Shown here: piece after piece, positions 30,540 to 39,633 of the stretch | How positions within the stretch are numbered: position 1 is the first letter of the stretch | How the letters are laid out: each line of letters begins with the position of its first letter | Source of the DNA: Arthrobacter gandavensis | GTDB taxonomy: Bacteria; Actinomycetota; Actinomycetes; Actinomycetales; Micrococcaceae | Length of the DNA stretch: 64,000 nucleotides | Assembly: GCF_009192735.1 (NCBI RefSeq) | Contig: NZ_VTFU01000001.1 | Coordinates: 930,001 to 994,000 of the forward strand | Direction of reading: 5' to 3' | Position numbers and translations under genes: made by a program | Notes under the pieces: generated by a model | The model's input: only the letters and a program-made list of their open reading frames with translations | Databases searched by the model: none | Told to the model about the DNA's origin: nothing

Positions 30540-30842
30540 ATGTACGTAGTGGTTAACACTCTGGAAGTTGGCCCAGAAACCGCCGAGGCTTTCGAAAAGG
30601 CCTTTATCGACAGCATGGCCAACCTTGAGGGCGTACCGGGTCTGGGCCGCAGTACGCTGATGCGTCCCGAGGGTAAGAGCAACACCTATCTTTCCACCAT
30701 GGAGTTCGATTCCAAGGAAAGCTTTTTCGCATGGCTGAAGTCGGATTCCTTCAAAGCATCGCACTCGGACGATCAGGCGCCGGGAATGCAGGCACCCAAC
30801 GCGGTTGCGTCCTACACCGTCATCAAGGACACCGCGGCTTAA
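30540..30842 (+). CDS. IsdG/HmoA-type heme-degrading monooxygenase (ABM domain)
   Basis: 100-aa dimeric ferredoxin-like fold of the antibiotic-biosynthesis-monooxygenase family. It starts MYVVVNTLEV and has LEGVPGLGRSTLMRPEG and SFFAWLKSDSFKASHS. The residues that form the Asn-Trp-His catalytic triad in IsdG-type enzymes are all at the right spacing: N6, W65, H75. This points to iron release from heme rather than a generic ABM protein. Strong ribosome site GAAAGGA 7 nt before the ATG. It has its own promoter with an operator-like repeat in the spacer, consistent with iron or heme control (inference). Confidence 0.85.
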   Translation: MYVVVNTLEVGPETAEAFEKAFIDSMANLEGVPGLGRSTLMRPEGKSNTYLSTMEFDSKESFFAWLKSDSFKASHSDDQAPGMQAPNAVASYTVIKDTAA

Positions 30843-30890
30843 GGAAGCACGCTTGCCCGGTCCGGGCATCCCAGTTTCGGCTCCCGGCGT

Positions 30891-30992
30891 CTTGCTGAAC
30901 CAGGTGCCTCACTGGACCAGGCACCTTACTGGACCCGGCGCCTTACTGGACCCGGCGCCTTACTGAATCAGGCACCTTACTGAATTATCAGT
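30891..30992. repeat. six tandem 17-bp repeats between convergent genes
   Basis: Unit CTTACTGGACCCGGCGC, with copies starting at 30891, 30908, 30925, 30942, 30959 and 30976; two copies are identical, others read CAGGCAC or CAGGTGC at the 3' half. The first copies can also fold (AGGTGCC/GGCACCT), so the array may double as a transcription stop between the heme-monooxygenase gene and the convergent SDR gene. The last copy contains the SDR stop codon. Confidence 0.92.
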
Positions 30993-31719
30993 CCAGTGAG
31001 ACGCCGGTGTGCTTAGCCAGGGAAGCCAGCAGATCTTTCTGAAAAGCCGCATCATGCACTGCGGGATGCGGGCGCTGCGGCTTCCGGTGGAACCAGTACC
31101 GGCCGCTCTCCAGGGCTACGGGATCATCAGTAACGGCAAGCCATGCCTGGGTGACGTCCGCGAGGTCCAGCTCATCCGTTGCCGAAGGGCCGCCCATTCT
31201 CGTTGGCACCCATCCGGGATCGACGGCGTGTGACAGGACGTCCGGCCACAGCCCCGCCACCGCGGCCATAAGCGTGGTGACGAACAGCTTCGAGTCGGAA
31301 TAGGAGCGCGTCGCATGCATTCCGCTCCAGTCAACGCCGGCAAGGTCGGGCCTCCCGCTGCGGTGCATGCCGCTGCTGAGGTAGATCAGCCGCCCCGGGC
31401 GCTCCATCTCCGCGGTGAGGACATACGGGGCCACCACGTTGACCGGCAGGACCAGCGGGCCGTCCATGGTGCCGGCGTTGTGGATCACCGCATCGAACCG
31501 TCCCAGCCCGTTGGCCTGCTGCGCCAGCTCCCGGACCTCGGTCAGATGGCTCAGGTCACCGAAAACGGTCCTGGCACCGCGGTCAACGAGGTCCTGGACC
31601 GCGCTCAGCCGCGCGGGCGTGCGGGCGTGGACAACGACGTCGTGCCCCTGGTCCATCAGCCGCTGGGCGGTGGCCCGCCCAATGCCGTCGGTGGATCCCG
31701 TCGCCAGAACACGTGTCAC
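30988..31719 (-). CDS. short-chain dehydrogenase/reductase
   Basis: 243-aa Rossmann enzyme: nucleotide motif TGSTDGIGRA at residues 8-17, HNAG at about 80, catalytic YSDSK (Tyr-x3-Lys), then VDPGWVPTRMGG. Substrate unknown. The start is GTG, with GGGGAAGAAAA upstream. It stands alone; tandem repeats lie at both ends of the gene. Confidence 0.88.
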   Translation of the reverse strand: MTRVLATGSTDGIGRATAQRLMDQGHDVVVHARTPARLSAVQDLVDRGARTVFGDLSHLTEVRELAQQANGLGRFDAVIHNAGTMDGPLVLPVNVVAPYVLTAEMERPGRLIYLSSGMHRSGRPDLAGVDWSGMHATRSYSDSKLFVTTLMAAVAGLWPDVLSHAVDPGWVPTRMGGPSATDELDLADVTQAWLAVTDDPVALESGRYWFHRKPQRPHPAVHDAAFQKDLLASLAKHTGVSLD

Positions 31720-31774
31720 GATTTTCTTCCCCGTTCACTTTGCCGCTGCTCGCCGCAGCCATCCCACCGGAAGA

Positions 31775-31841
31775 CACCAGCACAGATACTGGCACCAGCA
31801 CAGATACCAGTACAGATACTGGCACCAGCGCAGATACTTGG
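31775..31841. repeat. degenerate tandem repeat, 15-18 bp units
   Basis: Four units based on CACCAGCACAGATACTGG (18 bp), two of them shortened to 15 bp (for example CAGTACAGATACTGG). It lies in the 236-bp gap 5' of the SDR gene. A run of C9-C10 at about 31945-31954 lies in the same gap, just after the SRPBCC stop. Confidence 0.8.
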
Positions 31842-31955
31842 TAACAGACTAAGGCGTGTCCGGGGTTTCGTTCCCGGGAAAGAGCGTCGAGTACTGGCGC
31901 TGTGATGCCTTCCGCGCCCGGCGGGCCGGTTCACGTCACTCAGCCCCCCCCCCTG

Positions 31956-32429
31956 TCAGCTCCCGCCGCAGAGCGCCTCGAAGGTGCCATGCAGCGGCCA
32001 AAACTGGGATAAGGGAACCGGCGTCCCGTTCAGGGCCGCCTCCAAATAGGACAAATGCGTAATCCACCCGGGTCCGTAGGAGTTCATGAGTCCGCCCAGC
32101 TCATGGTGCGCAAAGTCCATCCTGCTTCCCGCTTCTTCGGGATGGAGCGTGATGGTGATCCGGGAATCGGGCTCGTCGGGGAATTCCCACGTCAGGCTCA
32201 GCCGATGCGGCGAATCCGCCTCCGTGACGATGCTGCGGGAGATGTATCCCTCGCCGTGATCGACGACGAGGTTTCCGCCCGCTGTTACGTCCCATTCAGC
32301 GGGGCTTCCCAACCACAGGGAAACGGTCTCCCGGTCCTGGAACCCGGACCAGACGGACTCCGGCGGAACGGCGAAGAACCAGGAGATGGCGAGGACGTCG
32401 TTGTCGGTTGATATGGAAGTCAGCGGCAT
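31956..32429 (-). CDS. SRPBCC/AHSA1 family protein
   Basis: 157-aa START-like fold: ISWFFAVPPESVWSGFQDRETVSLWLGSP at the N-terminus, VVDHGEGYISRSIVTEADSPHRLSLTWEF in the middle, and a C-terminal helix GWITHLSYLEAALNG. Such proteins bind hydrophobic ligands or act on Hsp90-like partners; the specific role is unknown. No Shine-Dalgarno; TAGCTT lies 7 nt before the ATG, compatible with a leaderless message. Confidence 0.83.
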   Translation of the reverse strand: MPLTSISTDNDVLAISWFFAVPPESVWSGFQDRETVSLWLGSPAEWDVTAGGNLVVDHGEGYISRSIVTEADSPHRLSLTWEFPDEPDSRITITLHPEEAGSRMDFAHHELGGLMNSYGPGWITHLSYLEAALNGTPVPLSQFWPLHGTFEALCGGS

Positions 32430-32595
32430 GGGTACGAAGCTAACAGGCGCCGCCCAGCCGCTGTCGGATCCACCCCTTGAGATTCTGCGGTGAGTCGCTG
32501 AAGCCGCACGCTGGGCACAGCCCGGGAGCTGGCCCTCTGGAGGTCCTCAAGGTCGAACTGCGCGACCGCATCCTTGAGCGTGATCCGGCATCGGT

Positions 32596-33396
32596 TTACG
32601 AAGTCGAGGGCTGGGAACTGCCGGACATCCCGGCACGCCCGTACCGCAGAAGCAGCGTGTCGCCGCCGCGGAGCACCTGCACCAGCGACAGCCGGTGGGG
32701 CGCCAGCTCGCGCGTTCCAGCTGTAATCCGGGTGGCGGTGCCTGCGGTCAGCAGCGGACTTACGGTCAGGCACAGCTCATCCACCAGGCCGGCGGCCTGG
32801 AAGGACCCAAAAAGCTGCGGTCCGCCCTCGCACAGGACACGGTGAAAACCACGGTCCGCCAGCGCACGGGCCGCCTGCTCCGGTTCCACTGTCCGCTCCC
32901 CCGCCACGACGACGTCGGCCACCCGCTCCAGCGCTGCCCGCCGTTCCTCCGGGGCGGTGGCCGCGGTGAGAAGCAACGGACGGACCGGAGCCTCCCGGAA
33001 CAAGGCACTGTCCGGGTCCAGGTCCAGTGACCCGGAGACAATGGCCAGGGCGGGATGGGCAGTTCTGTCCTGTCCAACCCGCCACGATTGCCGGGACGGG
33101 GCCAGGAGCTCCCCGGAGTAGCCTTCGGCCCGCACCGTGCCAGCCCCCACCAGGATGACGTCAGCGGTTTGCCGGAGCAGCGCGAACACCCGGTTGTCCG
33201 CCCCGTCGCCAAGGCCTCCGGAACGGCCGTCCAGTGCTGCTGCCCCGTCGACGGAGGCCACAAAATTGAACCGAAACCGCGGCCCCTCGCCCCGAAGACA
33301 CGGGAAATCCCAGGCATAGGCGTCGAGCAGCTCGTCGTCGCTGAGCTCAGCCCCGCAACCCGCAGCCGTAATGGCAGCGGCAACGGGCGCGGTCAT
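32596..33396 (-). CDS. pyrimidine reductase family protein (RibD C-terminal domain)
   Basis: 266-aa protein of the RibD-C / dihydrofolate-reductase-like fold: FNFVASVDGAAALDGRSGGLG, DVILVGAGTVRAEGY, and VLCEGGPQLFGSFQAAGLVDELCLTVSPLL. It lacks the deaminase domain of RibD, and a full RibD is present at 56.6 kb, so it is not the only riboflavin reductase here. It overlaps folP as ATGA and is translated with it, suggesting a pterin or folate link (inference). NADPH use is likely from the family. Confidence 0.85.
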   Translation of the reverse strand: MTAPVAAAITAAGCGAELSDDELLDAYAWDFPCLRGEGPRFRFNFVASVDGAAALDGRSGGLGDGADNRVFALLRQTADVILVGAGTVRAEGYSGELLAPSRQSWRVGQDRTAHPALAIVSGSLDLDPDSALFREAPVRPLLLTAATAPEERRAALERVADVVVAGERTVEPEQAARALADRGFHRVLCEGGPQLFGSFQAAGLVDELCLTVSPLLTAGTATRITAGTRELAPHRLSLVQVLRGGDTLLLRYGRAGMSGSSQPSTS

Positions 33397-34388
33397 GGCC
33401 GCACGGCCGGTTCATTGACAGCGCCCATGTTGTGGCGGAGGTGCGCCGGCGCCCGCCACCCGAGGATGGCCTCGGTCATGCGGATGGCGCTCAGGGCCGC
33501 TGTTACGTTATGCATCCGCAGTATGCGGGCACCGTTCATGATGCTGACGACGCCGGCAGCGAGGGACCCTTCCACCCGTGCCGTTTTCGGTGCGTCCAGC
33601 GTCTCGCCAATGAAGTCCTTATTGGAGACGGCGGCCAGCACCGGATATCCGAGTGCCGCGATTTCGGCGAGCCGGCGGGTGAGCTCAAGGGAATGAAGGG
33701 TGTTCTTGTTCAGGTCATGGCCCGGATCAATGATGATCTTGTCCGCTGGCACGCCCAGTTCCTGGGCGTACTCGGCGCGCCCGCGCAGGAATTCCGCCAC
33801 CTCAGCCACCACATCTGCATACTGCGGCCGGGGATAAACGGTGCGTGGCGCCGCGAGGCTGTGGGTGATCACCAAATGCACTCCAGCATCAGCGGCCACC
33901 CGGGCCAGATCCGGGTTGGACAGACCCGTGGTGTCATTGATGACCGTGGCTCCGGCAAGGATGGCCGCTTCGGCCACGGCCGGCAGGAAAGTATCAGCGG
34001 AAATGATGACGTCGGAGTGATCCCTGACGGCTTGGATCACGGGAACCACCCGGGCCGCCTCCTCAGCGGCGTCCAGCGCGGGACCCGGGGCGAACGGAAC
34101 ACCACCGATATCCACCCAGTCCGCGCCGTCGTCGGCCGCCTTGACCGCCGCCGCCACTGCCGCGTCGAGCGCAAAGGTGCGGCCGGCGTCGTAAAAGGAA
34201 TCCGGGGTCCGGTTGATGACCGCCATCAGGGCAACCTGACGGCCAAAATCCATGGTGCGCTGCCCGATCCGATGGACCGGGTGCAGCAGCGGCGGCTCAT
34301 AGGGGCCGTCCATTCGGACGGGAACCGGGAGACCTCCGGTGCCTTCCGGAGCGGTCTCCGCGTTTGGTGCCGCACTGTCCAGACTCAT
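33393..34388 (-). CDS. folP: dihydropteroate synthase FolP family
   Basis: 331-aa TIM barrel with the DHPS signatures MAVINRTPDSFYD, DWVDIGGVPFAPG, ISADTFLPAVAEAA, INDTTGL and IIIDPGHDLNKN. Standard DHPS has MGVLNVTPDSFSDGG and DIGGESTRPG; the changes here (INRT, GGVPFAPG) match the divergent second-paralogue type known from mycobacteria (FolP2-like), which may not make folate efficiently. An extra N-terminal stretch of about 45 residues precedes the barrel. TAAGAT lies 6 nt before the ATG with no ribosome site, so it is probably leaderless. Confidence 0.85.
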   Translation of the reverse strand: MSLDSAAPNAETAPEGTGGLPVPVRMDGPYEPPLLHPVHRIGQRTMDFGRQVALMAVINRTPDSFYDAGRTFALDAAVAAAVKAADDGADWVDIGGVPFAPGPALDAAEEAARVVPVIQAVRDHSDVIISADTFLPAVAEAAILAGATVINDTTGLSNPDLARVAADAGVHLVITHSLAAPRTVYPRPQYADVVAEVAEFLRGRAEYAQELGVPADKIIIDPGHDLNKNTLHSLELTRRLAEIAALGYPVLAAVSNKDFIGETLDAPKTARVEGSLAAGVVSIMNGARILRMHNVTAALSAIRMTEAILGWRAPAHLRHNMGAVNEPAVRP

Positions 34389-34394
34389 GATTGC

Positions 34395-34400
34395 ATCTTA
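34395..34400 (-). promoter_or_regulatory. candidate -10 element of folP
   Basis: TAAGAT on the minus strand, 6 nt before the folP ATG; the transcript would begin at the start codon. The -35 is weak. Confidence 0.4.
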
Positions 34401-34438
34401 CGTTGGAGGTCCGGCCCCTCTGACCCCGCCCCCGGCCA

Positions 34439-34744
34439 CTAGCTGTCTTCCACCTCCGAGAACAGGGCACGGAAAGTGGTCTCGGTACCTTTCAGCTGAC
34501 CCATGAGGTCCGCGAACGGAGGCGTTGTGACCGCTGCTGAAGCGTCGTCATAACTCTCGAAGTACAGATCCAGCGTCCGGTGGGCGGGAGTGGGACTGCC
34601 ATCCTCCTTCGGCCAGACCTTTCCCCCTTCGTACCGCTGAAGCTTCGGGAGCTGCTTGGCGCGCTCAGCGATGCCTTTGTAGGCGGCCTCAAAGGCATCG
34701 GGGTCTGACGGGTTGTCGATGACGAACGTGATCTTGGTGGGCAT
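34439..34744 (-). CDS. EthD family reductase-like protein
   Basis: 101-aa ferredoxin-like (dimeric alpha-beta barrel) protein: KITFVIDNPSDPDAFEAAYKGIAERAKQLPKLQRYEGGKV, DLYFESYDDASAAVTTPPFADLMGQL. The family is named for a gene of ethyl tert-butyl ether use but is widespread with unclear function. Two ATGs are possible; MPTKITF is preferred because GAAAGG lies 8-9 nt before it, while it would touch the upstream ATG (MSTMPTK). Confidence 0.83.
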   Translation of the reverse strand: MPTKITFVIDNPSDPDAFEAAYKGIAERAKQLPKLQRYEGGKVWPKEDGSPTPAHRTLDLYFESYDDASAAVTTPPFADLMGQLKGTETTFRALFSEVEDS

Positions 34745-34805
34745 GGTGCTCATCCTTTCGCGGGTTGGCGGTGGGAGAAGTCTCTAAGGTGCCGGGACCG
34801 ATTGT

Positions 34806-35369
34806 CTACCGTTCGGAAGGTTCGGCCGCGGCAGCCTGTCCTGCGTCGGCTATCCAAGCCTCCAGATCCCGGGGACGCCGAAAGCTGATGACCGGCGGCA
34901 TGTCAGGATCCGCCTTCATCGCCGCCAGCGACTTGCGCTTGGCGGCAAAGCTGCGGAAATGCCACACAATGATCGAGTGCCGGGACAGCACGAGACGCCA
35001 GGTCTCGGTGTTGCCGTTGCAGACGAGCTCCCCGGTGATGCAGCGGCGGACGGTCCTGCGCAGCAGACGGCCCAGCGACAGCCACCGCGGATAGTCCAGT
35101 GCGACGACCAGCTCGGCCCTGGCCAGCAGCAGGTCACCCACGGACGACCAGGCGCTGTCCATCACCCACCGGTCCCCCGCGGCGATGGCTGCCGCTATCT
35201 TCCGCTGTTCCTCGACCGGACGCTTCCGCCATTCCGGAAGCCAGCCCAGGACGTCGTCGGCTGAGTGGAACGGCAGACCCACCGCCTGAGCGTAGGCACG
35301 GGCGGCGGATGTTTTTCCACTTCCGGTCACACCGTGGAAGAGGACGCGCTGGGCGGAGTTGGCAGCCAT
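34806..35369 (-). CDS. P-loop NTPase (topology-modulation / adenylate-kinase-like)
   Basis: 187 aa with Walker A GVTGSGKT at residues 13-20, then LPFHSADDVLGWLPEWRKRP, GDRWVMDSAWSS and a lid-like basic region LDYPRWLSLGRLLRRTVRR. This layout is that of the small kinase-like proteins often labelled AAA family or DNA topology modulation protein; the real substrate is unknown. TAGATT lies 6 nt before the ATG and no Shine-Dalgarno is visible (leaderless candidate). Confidence 0.8.
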   Translation of the reverse strand: MAANSAQRVLFHGVTGSGKTSAARAYAQAVGLPFHSADDVLGWLPEWRKRPVEEQRKIAAAIAAGDRWVMDSAWSSVGDLLLARAELVVALDYPRWLSLGRLLRRTVRRCITGELVCNGNTETWRLVLSRHSIIVWHFRSFAAKRKSLAAMKADPDMPPVISFRRPRDLEAWIADAGQAAAAEPSER

Positions 35370-35420
35370 GGCTTTAATCTATCGCCGCGTGGGAACGGCT
35401 GGGTTCAACGGATTTCCGGC

Positions 35421-35437
35421 CCCGGGTTTCACCCGGG
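35421..35437. promoter_or_regulatory. inverted repeat in divergent intergenic region
   Basis: CCCGGGT-TTC-ACCCGGG, perfect 7-bp arms, in the 264-bp gap between the divergent P-loop and MFS genes. A two-copy 12-bp repeat GGCGGATCTGGA/G follows at 35455-35478. It could be an operator or a hairpin. Confidence 0.35.
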
Positions 35438-35633
35438 AATGCCCGACGGCGGGCGGCGGATCTGGAGGCGGATCTGGGGGCAGGGCGGCGGCGCCGCTTT
35501 TGGGTTTCAGCACACAGTAGAGGCTGGCCACGCACCAGTCCGAAATAGTGGACAGTGCTGATACGCAGTACACGGCTGTGCAACACCGGCCGGAGGTGCC
35601 AGCATTAGGCAACGCCCGGCAGGAGGATCCCAG

Positions 35634-37019
35634 ATGGCAGGTGCGGATGCCGGCCCGGCCGGTCACGGAAGACTTTTGGCCGTAGCCGTCCTGGCATCCT
35701 TTGTGGCGTTCCTGGACGGCTCCATCGTCACAGTGGCCCTGCCCTCCATCAGCGCGGATCTGGGCGGCGGACTGTCCACTCAGCAGTGGACCGTGAACGC
35801 CTACCTGCTCACGCTGGGCACCCTGATCCTGCTGGCGGGGTCCCTCTCGGATTCCTTCGGACGGCTGAGGATCCTCCGCATCGGGCTGATCGGGTTTGCC
35901 GCCGCATCTGTTGCCTGCGCCCTGGCCTGGAACCCCGGCTTCCTGATCCTGGCCCGCGCCGTCCAGGGAACGACAGCGGCACTCCTGGTGCCGAGCTCAC
36001 TGGCCCTGATCACGACGGCGTACCGGGAGCCGGGACTGTCCCGCGCCATTGGCCGGTGGACCGCATGGACCGGAACAGCCGCCATCATTGGTCCACTGCT
36101 GGGCGGTGTCCTGGTGGACTTAGTCAGCTGGCGGCTGATCTTCGCAGTGAATGTGCTGCCGGTGGCTCTCACTTTGTTCCTGATGGCGGGGATGCAGGAC
36201 CGTCAGGCGCAGCGGAAAGCCGCCCTCGATCTGCCCGGGGCGCTGCTGGCCGTCGCGGGACTCGCCGGACCGGTGTATGCCCTGATCGAACAGGACCGCC
36301 TCGGCTGGTCCCATCCCGCCGTCGCCGTTCCCCTCGCTGCGGGGTTCCTGGCGCTCGGGCTCTTCGTTCTCCGCGAGTCCCGCGCGCCCGCACCCATGAT
36401 GCCGCTGTCCCTGTTCCGCGCCCGCAACTTCCGCTACGGAAACCTGGTAACCGCAGCCGCCTATGCGGGCATCTCGCTGGGGACATTTTCGGTCACCGTC
36501 TTTATCCAGGAAACGGGTGGATTTTCCGCTACGGAGGCCGGACTTGCCGCTCTTCCCCTGCCGGTGGTGATGCTGCTGCTCGCGGCACAGTTTGGAAAGC
36601 TGGCCGGCCTTTACGGACCCCGGCTGTTCATGACTGCGGGACCGCTTATTTGCGGCGCGGGTTTCGCGCTCATGCTCGCGGTGAGCCCGACGCTGGACTT
36701 CCTCACACAGATGCTGCCCGGCCTGCTGGTGTTCAGCGTGGGGCTGGCAGTCATGGTGGCCCCGCTAACCTCGGCCGTCCTTGGTTCGCTTCGCCCGGAG
36801 GAGGCCGGGATCGGTTCGGCGGTCAACAACGCCGTATCGCGGGTGGCCGGTCTGGTGGCAATTGCCATGGCCGGCACGATTTCCGGCGGGTCCCTGGATT
36901 TCCCCGGCTTTCACCGCACCGTGCTGGCCACGGCAGTTTTGTTCGCCGCCGCGGGACTCATCGCGTTCGTCGGGATCCGCACCCAGCCCAGCCAGGTCAG
37001 CGGTGCAGATGCTCCCTGA
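35634..37019 (+). CDS. MFS drug:H+ antiporter (DHA2/EmrB-QacA type)
   Basis: 461-aa exporter, about 14 hydrophobic segments. DHA2 hallmarks: FLDGSIVTVALPSISADLG in the first helix, SLSDSFGRLRILR (motif A), and RAVQGTTAALLVPSSLALITTAY (motif C-like region), then GPLLGGVLVDLVSWRLIFAVNV. Excellent ribosome site AGGAGG 7 nt before the ATG. It ends tail-to-tail with the UvrA-like gene, with 23 bp of overlap; both families occur in drug self-resistance, so the pairing is suggestive. Confidence 0.9.
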   Translation: MAGADAGPAGHGRLLAVAVLASFVAFLDGSIVTVALPSISADLGGGLSTQQWTVNAYLLTLGTLILLAGSLSDSFGRLRILRIGLIGFAAASVACALAWNPGFLILARAVQGTTAALLVPSSLALITTAYREPGLSRAIGRWTAWTGTAAIIGPLLGGVLVDLVSWRLIFAVNVLPVALTLFLMAGMQDRQAQRKAALDLPGALLAVAGLAGPVYALIEQDRLGWSHPAVAVPLAAGFLALGLFVLRESRAPAPMMPLSLFRARNFRYGNLVTAAAYAGISLGTFSVTVFIQETGGFSATEAGLAALPLPVVMLLLAAQFGKLAGLYGPRLFMTAGPLICGAGFALMLAVSPTLDFLTQMLPGLLVFSVGLAVMVAPLTSAVLGSLRPEEAGIGSAVNNAVSRVAGLVAIAMAGTISGGSLDFPGFHRTVLATAVLFAAAGLIAFVGIRTQPSQVSGADAP

Positions 37020-39525
37020 GATAGCGGCCGGTGCTGCTGGCAGGATTCCCGGCGACGTCGTCGGGCGTACCGGTCGCGATAATCCGCCCGCCGGCCGCAC
37101 CCCCGCCCGGACCCACGTCAATGACGTGATCGGCATTGGCGATCAGGTCCAGGTCATGTTCGATCACCACAATCGTGGCTCCCTTGGCCAGGAGCCGGTC
37201 CAGCACGCCGATCAGCACCCGGGTGTCCAGGGGGTGCAGCCCGACAGTGGGTTCATCCAGGACAAACAGCGTGCCGGACTGGTCCCGGCCCAGTTCCCCG
37301 GCGAGCTTGAGGCGTTGGGCTTCCCCGCCGGAGAGGGCCGGAGTGTCCTCCCCCAGGGTCAGGTACCCAAGTCCAAGGTCGATGAGGGTCTGCAGTTTCC
37401 GGCGTGCCTTGGGCAGCGCGGCCAGGGCCTCCCGCGCTTCGCGCACGGTCAGGGCGAGCAGTCCCGGCAGCGGGAAATCTCCTTTCGCTGTGGGGAGGAC
37501 GACGGCGTCGGCTGCCGGGGCGTAGCGCGACCCGCCACAGTCGGGGCAGGGGATGTCGACGTCGGGCAGGAACTGCACGTCCAGGACCACCTGCCCCGTT
37601 CCCTCGCAGCGCGGGCAGCGCAGGGATCCGGTGTTGTAGGAGAAGTCGCCCGCCTTCAGCCGGCGCTCCTTCGCGGTTTCGGTGGCAGCATAGGCCCGGC
37701 GCAGGTCATCCAGGATGCCGGAGTAGGTGGCAACCGTGGAGCGGATGTTCACTCCGATGGGCGTTGCATCCACCACATCCACCCGGGACAGGCCGGCGGG
37801 ATCAACCGACAGCACGTGTGCCGGCAGTGCCGTGTCGTGTTCCACCGCTTTAATGGCCGGCACGAGGCTTTCCAGGACGAGAGTGGTTTTCCCCGATCCA
37901 GACATACCAGTGACCGCGGTGAGCCGCCCTTTCGGGATGACGACGTCGAGGGAGTGGACGGTGTGCAGCTGAGATGTCGCCAGGTGGATGGCGCCGAGGT
38001 CGAAGAGACTCCCGCCGCCGGCGCGTTTGCGCACCAGAACGTCCGTGGCGTTGCCGCCAAGGAAGGGGGCAATCAATGAACCCGGAGTGGCCGTCACCTG
38101 GGCTATGGTGCCTTGGGCGATGATGGACCCGCCCTCGGCTCCGGAGCCGGGACCCAGTTCGATCATCCAGTCCGCTTCGCGCAGCACCTGCACGTCGTGG
38201 TCGACCAGCACCACTGAGTTTCCGCCGTCGAGCAGATCACGCATCACCCCGAGTAGCCCGTCCACATTGACGGGATGAAGGCCGATGGAGGGCTCGTCGA
38301 GGACGTACAGCACCCCGGTGGTTTCATTGCGCACCGCCCGGGCCAGCTGCACCCGCTGCCGCTCCCCCGTGGACAGGGTAGAGCCGGCCCGGTCCAGGCT
38401 GAGGTAACCCAGGCCCAGCTGGATGAGGCGGCGGGCCATGTCCTCGAACTGCGTAATAAGCATGCGTGCCATGGAGCGCATGTCCCCGGGCAGCCGGCCA
38501 GGAATTGTTGGCACCCAGGCGAGCGCCTCATCCAGCGTTTTTGCCGACGCTTCCGCCAGATTGATGCCGTCCAGCTGTGTCCCGAGTGCCTTTGGCGAAA
38601 GCCGTGTGCCGCCGCAGGCGGGGCATGTCTGCGCAATGGTGAAGCGCGAAACGCGCGCCAGGCCCTTCTCGCTCGTGGCGTTGTTCAGAGCTTCCCGCAC
38701 CGCCAGGCGGGCATTGCGGTAGGTGAAGTTCAGCTCGAAGAGTTTGCCGCTCTTTGATGGCACGCTGATGTGCCGCTTTTCCTCCGGCCCCTCCATCACG
38801 ATGTGCTTCTCCTCCGCCGTGAGCTCGGAGTACTGCACATCGGTCCGCACGCCGAATTCCGCCACGACCTGCGGCATGACCGTCAGTCCGAACATGCCCC
38901 AGGGCGCCACCGCGCCGTCGTTAATGGTTTTGGAGGGGTCCGGGACCAGGGCGGCGTCGTTCACATCGCGGACGGTGCCGGTGCCCCCGCACCTGGGACA
39001 GGCGCCGTCGGAATTGAAGGCCAGGGACTCAGCGCCGGGCGGACGGAACGCCGCGCCGCACTCGGGGCATACCAGCTCCCTGTCGGCGGCAACGTCGATG
39101 GTCGGGGGCAGCCGGTGGCCGTTGGGACACAAATGCGAGCCGAGCCGGGAGAACATCACGCGCAGCACGTTCAGCAACTCGGTGGACGTACCGAAGGTGG
39201 AGCGGACCCCCGGCACCCCGGGCCGCTGGCGCAGGGCGAGTGCGGCGGGAACATGGCAGACGGAATCCACCGATGCACGGGCGGCGTGCGACATCCGGCG
39301 GCGGGTATAGGTGGAGAGCGCCTCAATGTACCGGCGCGACCCCTCGGCATACAGCACACCCATGGCGAGTGAGGACTTCCCGGACCCGGACACCCCCGCG
39401 ACGGCCACCAGCCGATCAAGGGGGACGTCGGCGTCGATCTCCTTCAGGTTGTGGACCCGGGCTCCGCGGATCTGAACCGCACCCGGTGCATGAGTGCGTT
39501 CTCGGACGGGCGTTGGTTCGACCAT
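36997..39525 (-). CDS. class II UvrA-like ABC ATPase (drug-resistance type)
   Basis: 842-aa tandem ABC protein of the UvrA family. First P-loop [11 protein letters not shown] near residue 35, zinc fingers CPECG...CPRCGG and CPRCEG...CPDCGG, signature loops [14 protein letters not shown] and [14 protein letters not shown], second P-loop [10 protein letters not shown]. At about 840 residues it is over 100 shorter than canonical UvrA, as in the class II proteins (such as DrrC) tied to resistance against DNA-binding drugs and lacking the UvrB-contact insert. MVEPTPV is chosen as start for GGGAG 6 nt upstream. Confidence 0.88.
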   Translation of the reverse strand: MVEPTPVRERTHAPGAVQIRGARVHNLKEIDADVPLDRLVAVAGVSGSGKSSLAMGVLYAEGSRRYIEALSTYTRRRMSHAARASVDSVCHVPAALALRQRPGVPGVRSTFGTSTELLNVLRVMFSRLGSHLCPNGHRLPPTIDVAADRELVCPECGAAFRPPGAESLAFNSDGACPRCGGTGTVRDVNDAALVPDPSKTINDGAVAPWGMFGLTVMPQVVAEFGVRTDVQYSELTAEEKHIVMEGPEEKRHISVPSKSGKLFELNFTYRNARLAVREALNNATSEKGLARVSRFTIAQTCPACGGTRLSPKALGTQLDGINLAEASAKTLDEALAWVPTIPGRLPGDMRSMARMLITQFEDMARRLIQLGLGYLSLDRAGSTLSTGERQRVQLARAVRNETTGVLYVLDEPSIGLHPVNVDGLLGVMRDLLDGGNSVVLVDHDVQVLREADWMIELGPGSGAEGGSIIAQGTIAQVTATPGSLIAPFLGGNATDVLVRKRAGGGSLFDLGAIHLATSQLHTVHSLDVVIPKGRLTAVTGMSGSGKTTLVLESLVPAIKAVEHDTALPAHVLSVDPAGLSRVDVVDATPIGVNIRSTVATYSGILDDLRRAYAATETAKERRLKAGDFSYNTGSLRCPRCEGTGQVVLDVQFLPDVDIPCPDCGGSRYAPAADAVVLPTAKGDFPLPGLLALTVREAREALAALPKARRKLQTLIDLGLGYLTLGEDTPALSGGEAQRLKLAGELGRDQSGTLFVLDEPTVGLHPLDTRVLIGVLDRLLAKGATIVVIEHDLDLIANADHVIDVGPGGGAAGGRIIATGTPDDVAGNPASSTGRYLREHLHR

Positions 39526-39633
39526 GGATTCTCCCTGCTGCCTCATGCCTCATGCCGCGGCGAACGGCACCGGGGCGTGTTTCCACGCTACCCCGGGGTT
39601 TGAGGGGACGCCCGCGGTATATCCTCTTTTGCC

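Noticed and set aside
30891-30992. 17-bp array as a possible CRISPR
   Set aside because: Units are contiguous with no unique spacers and no cas genes nearby.
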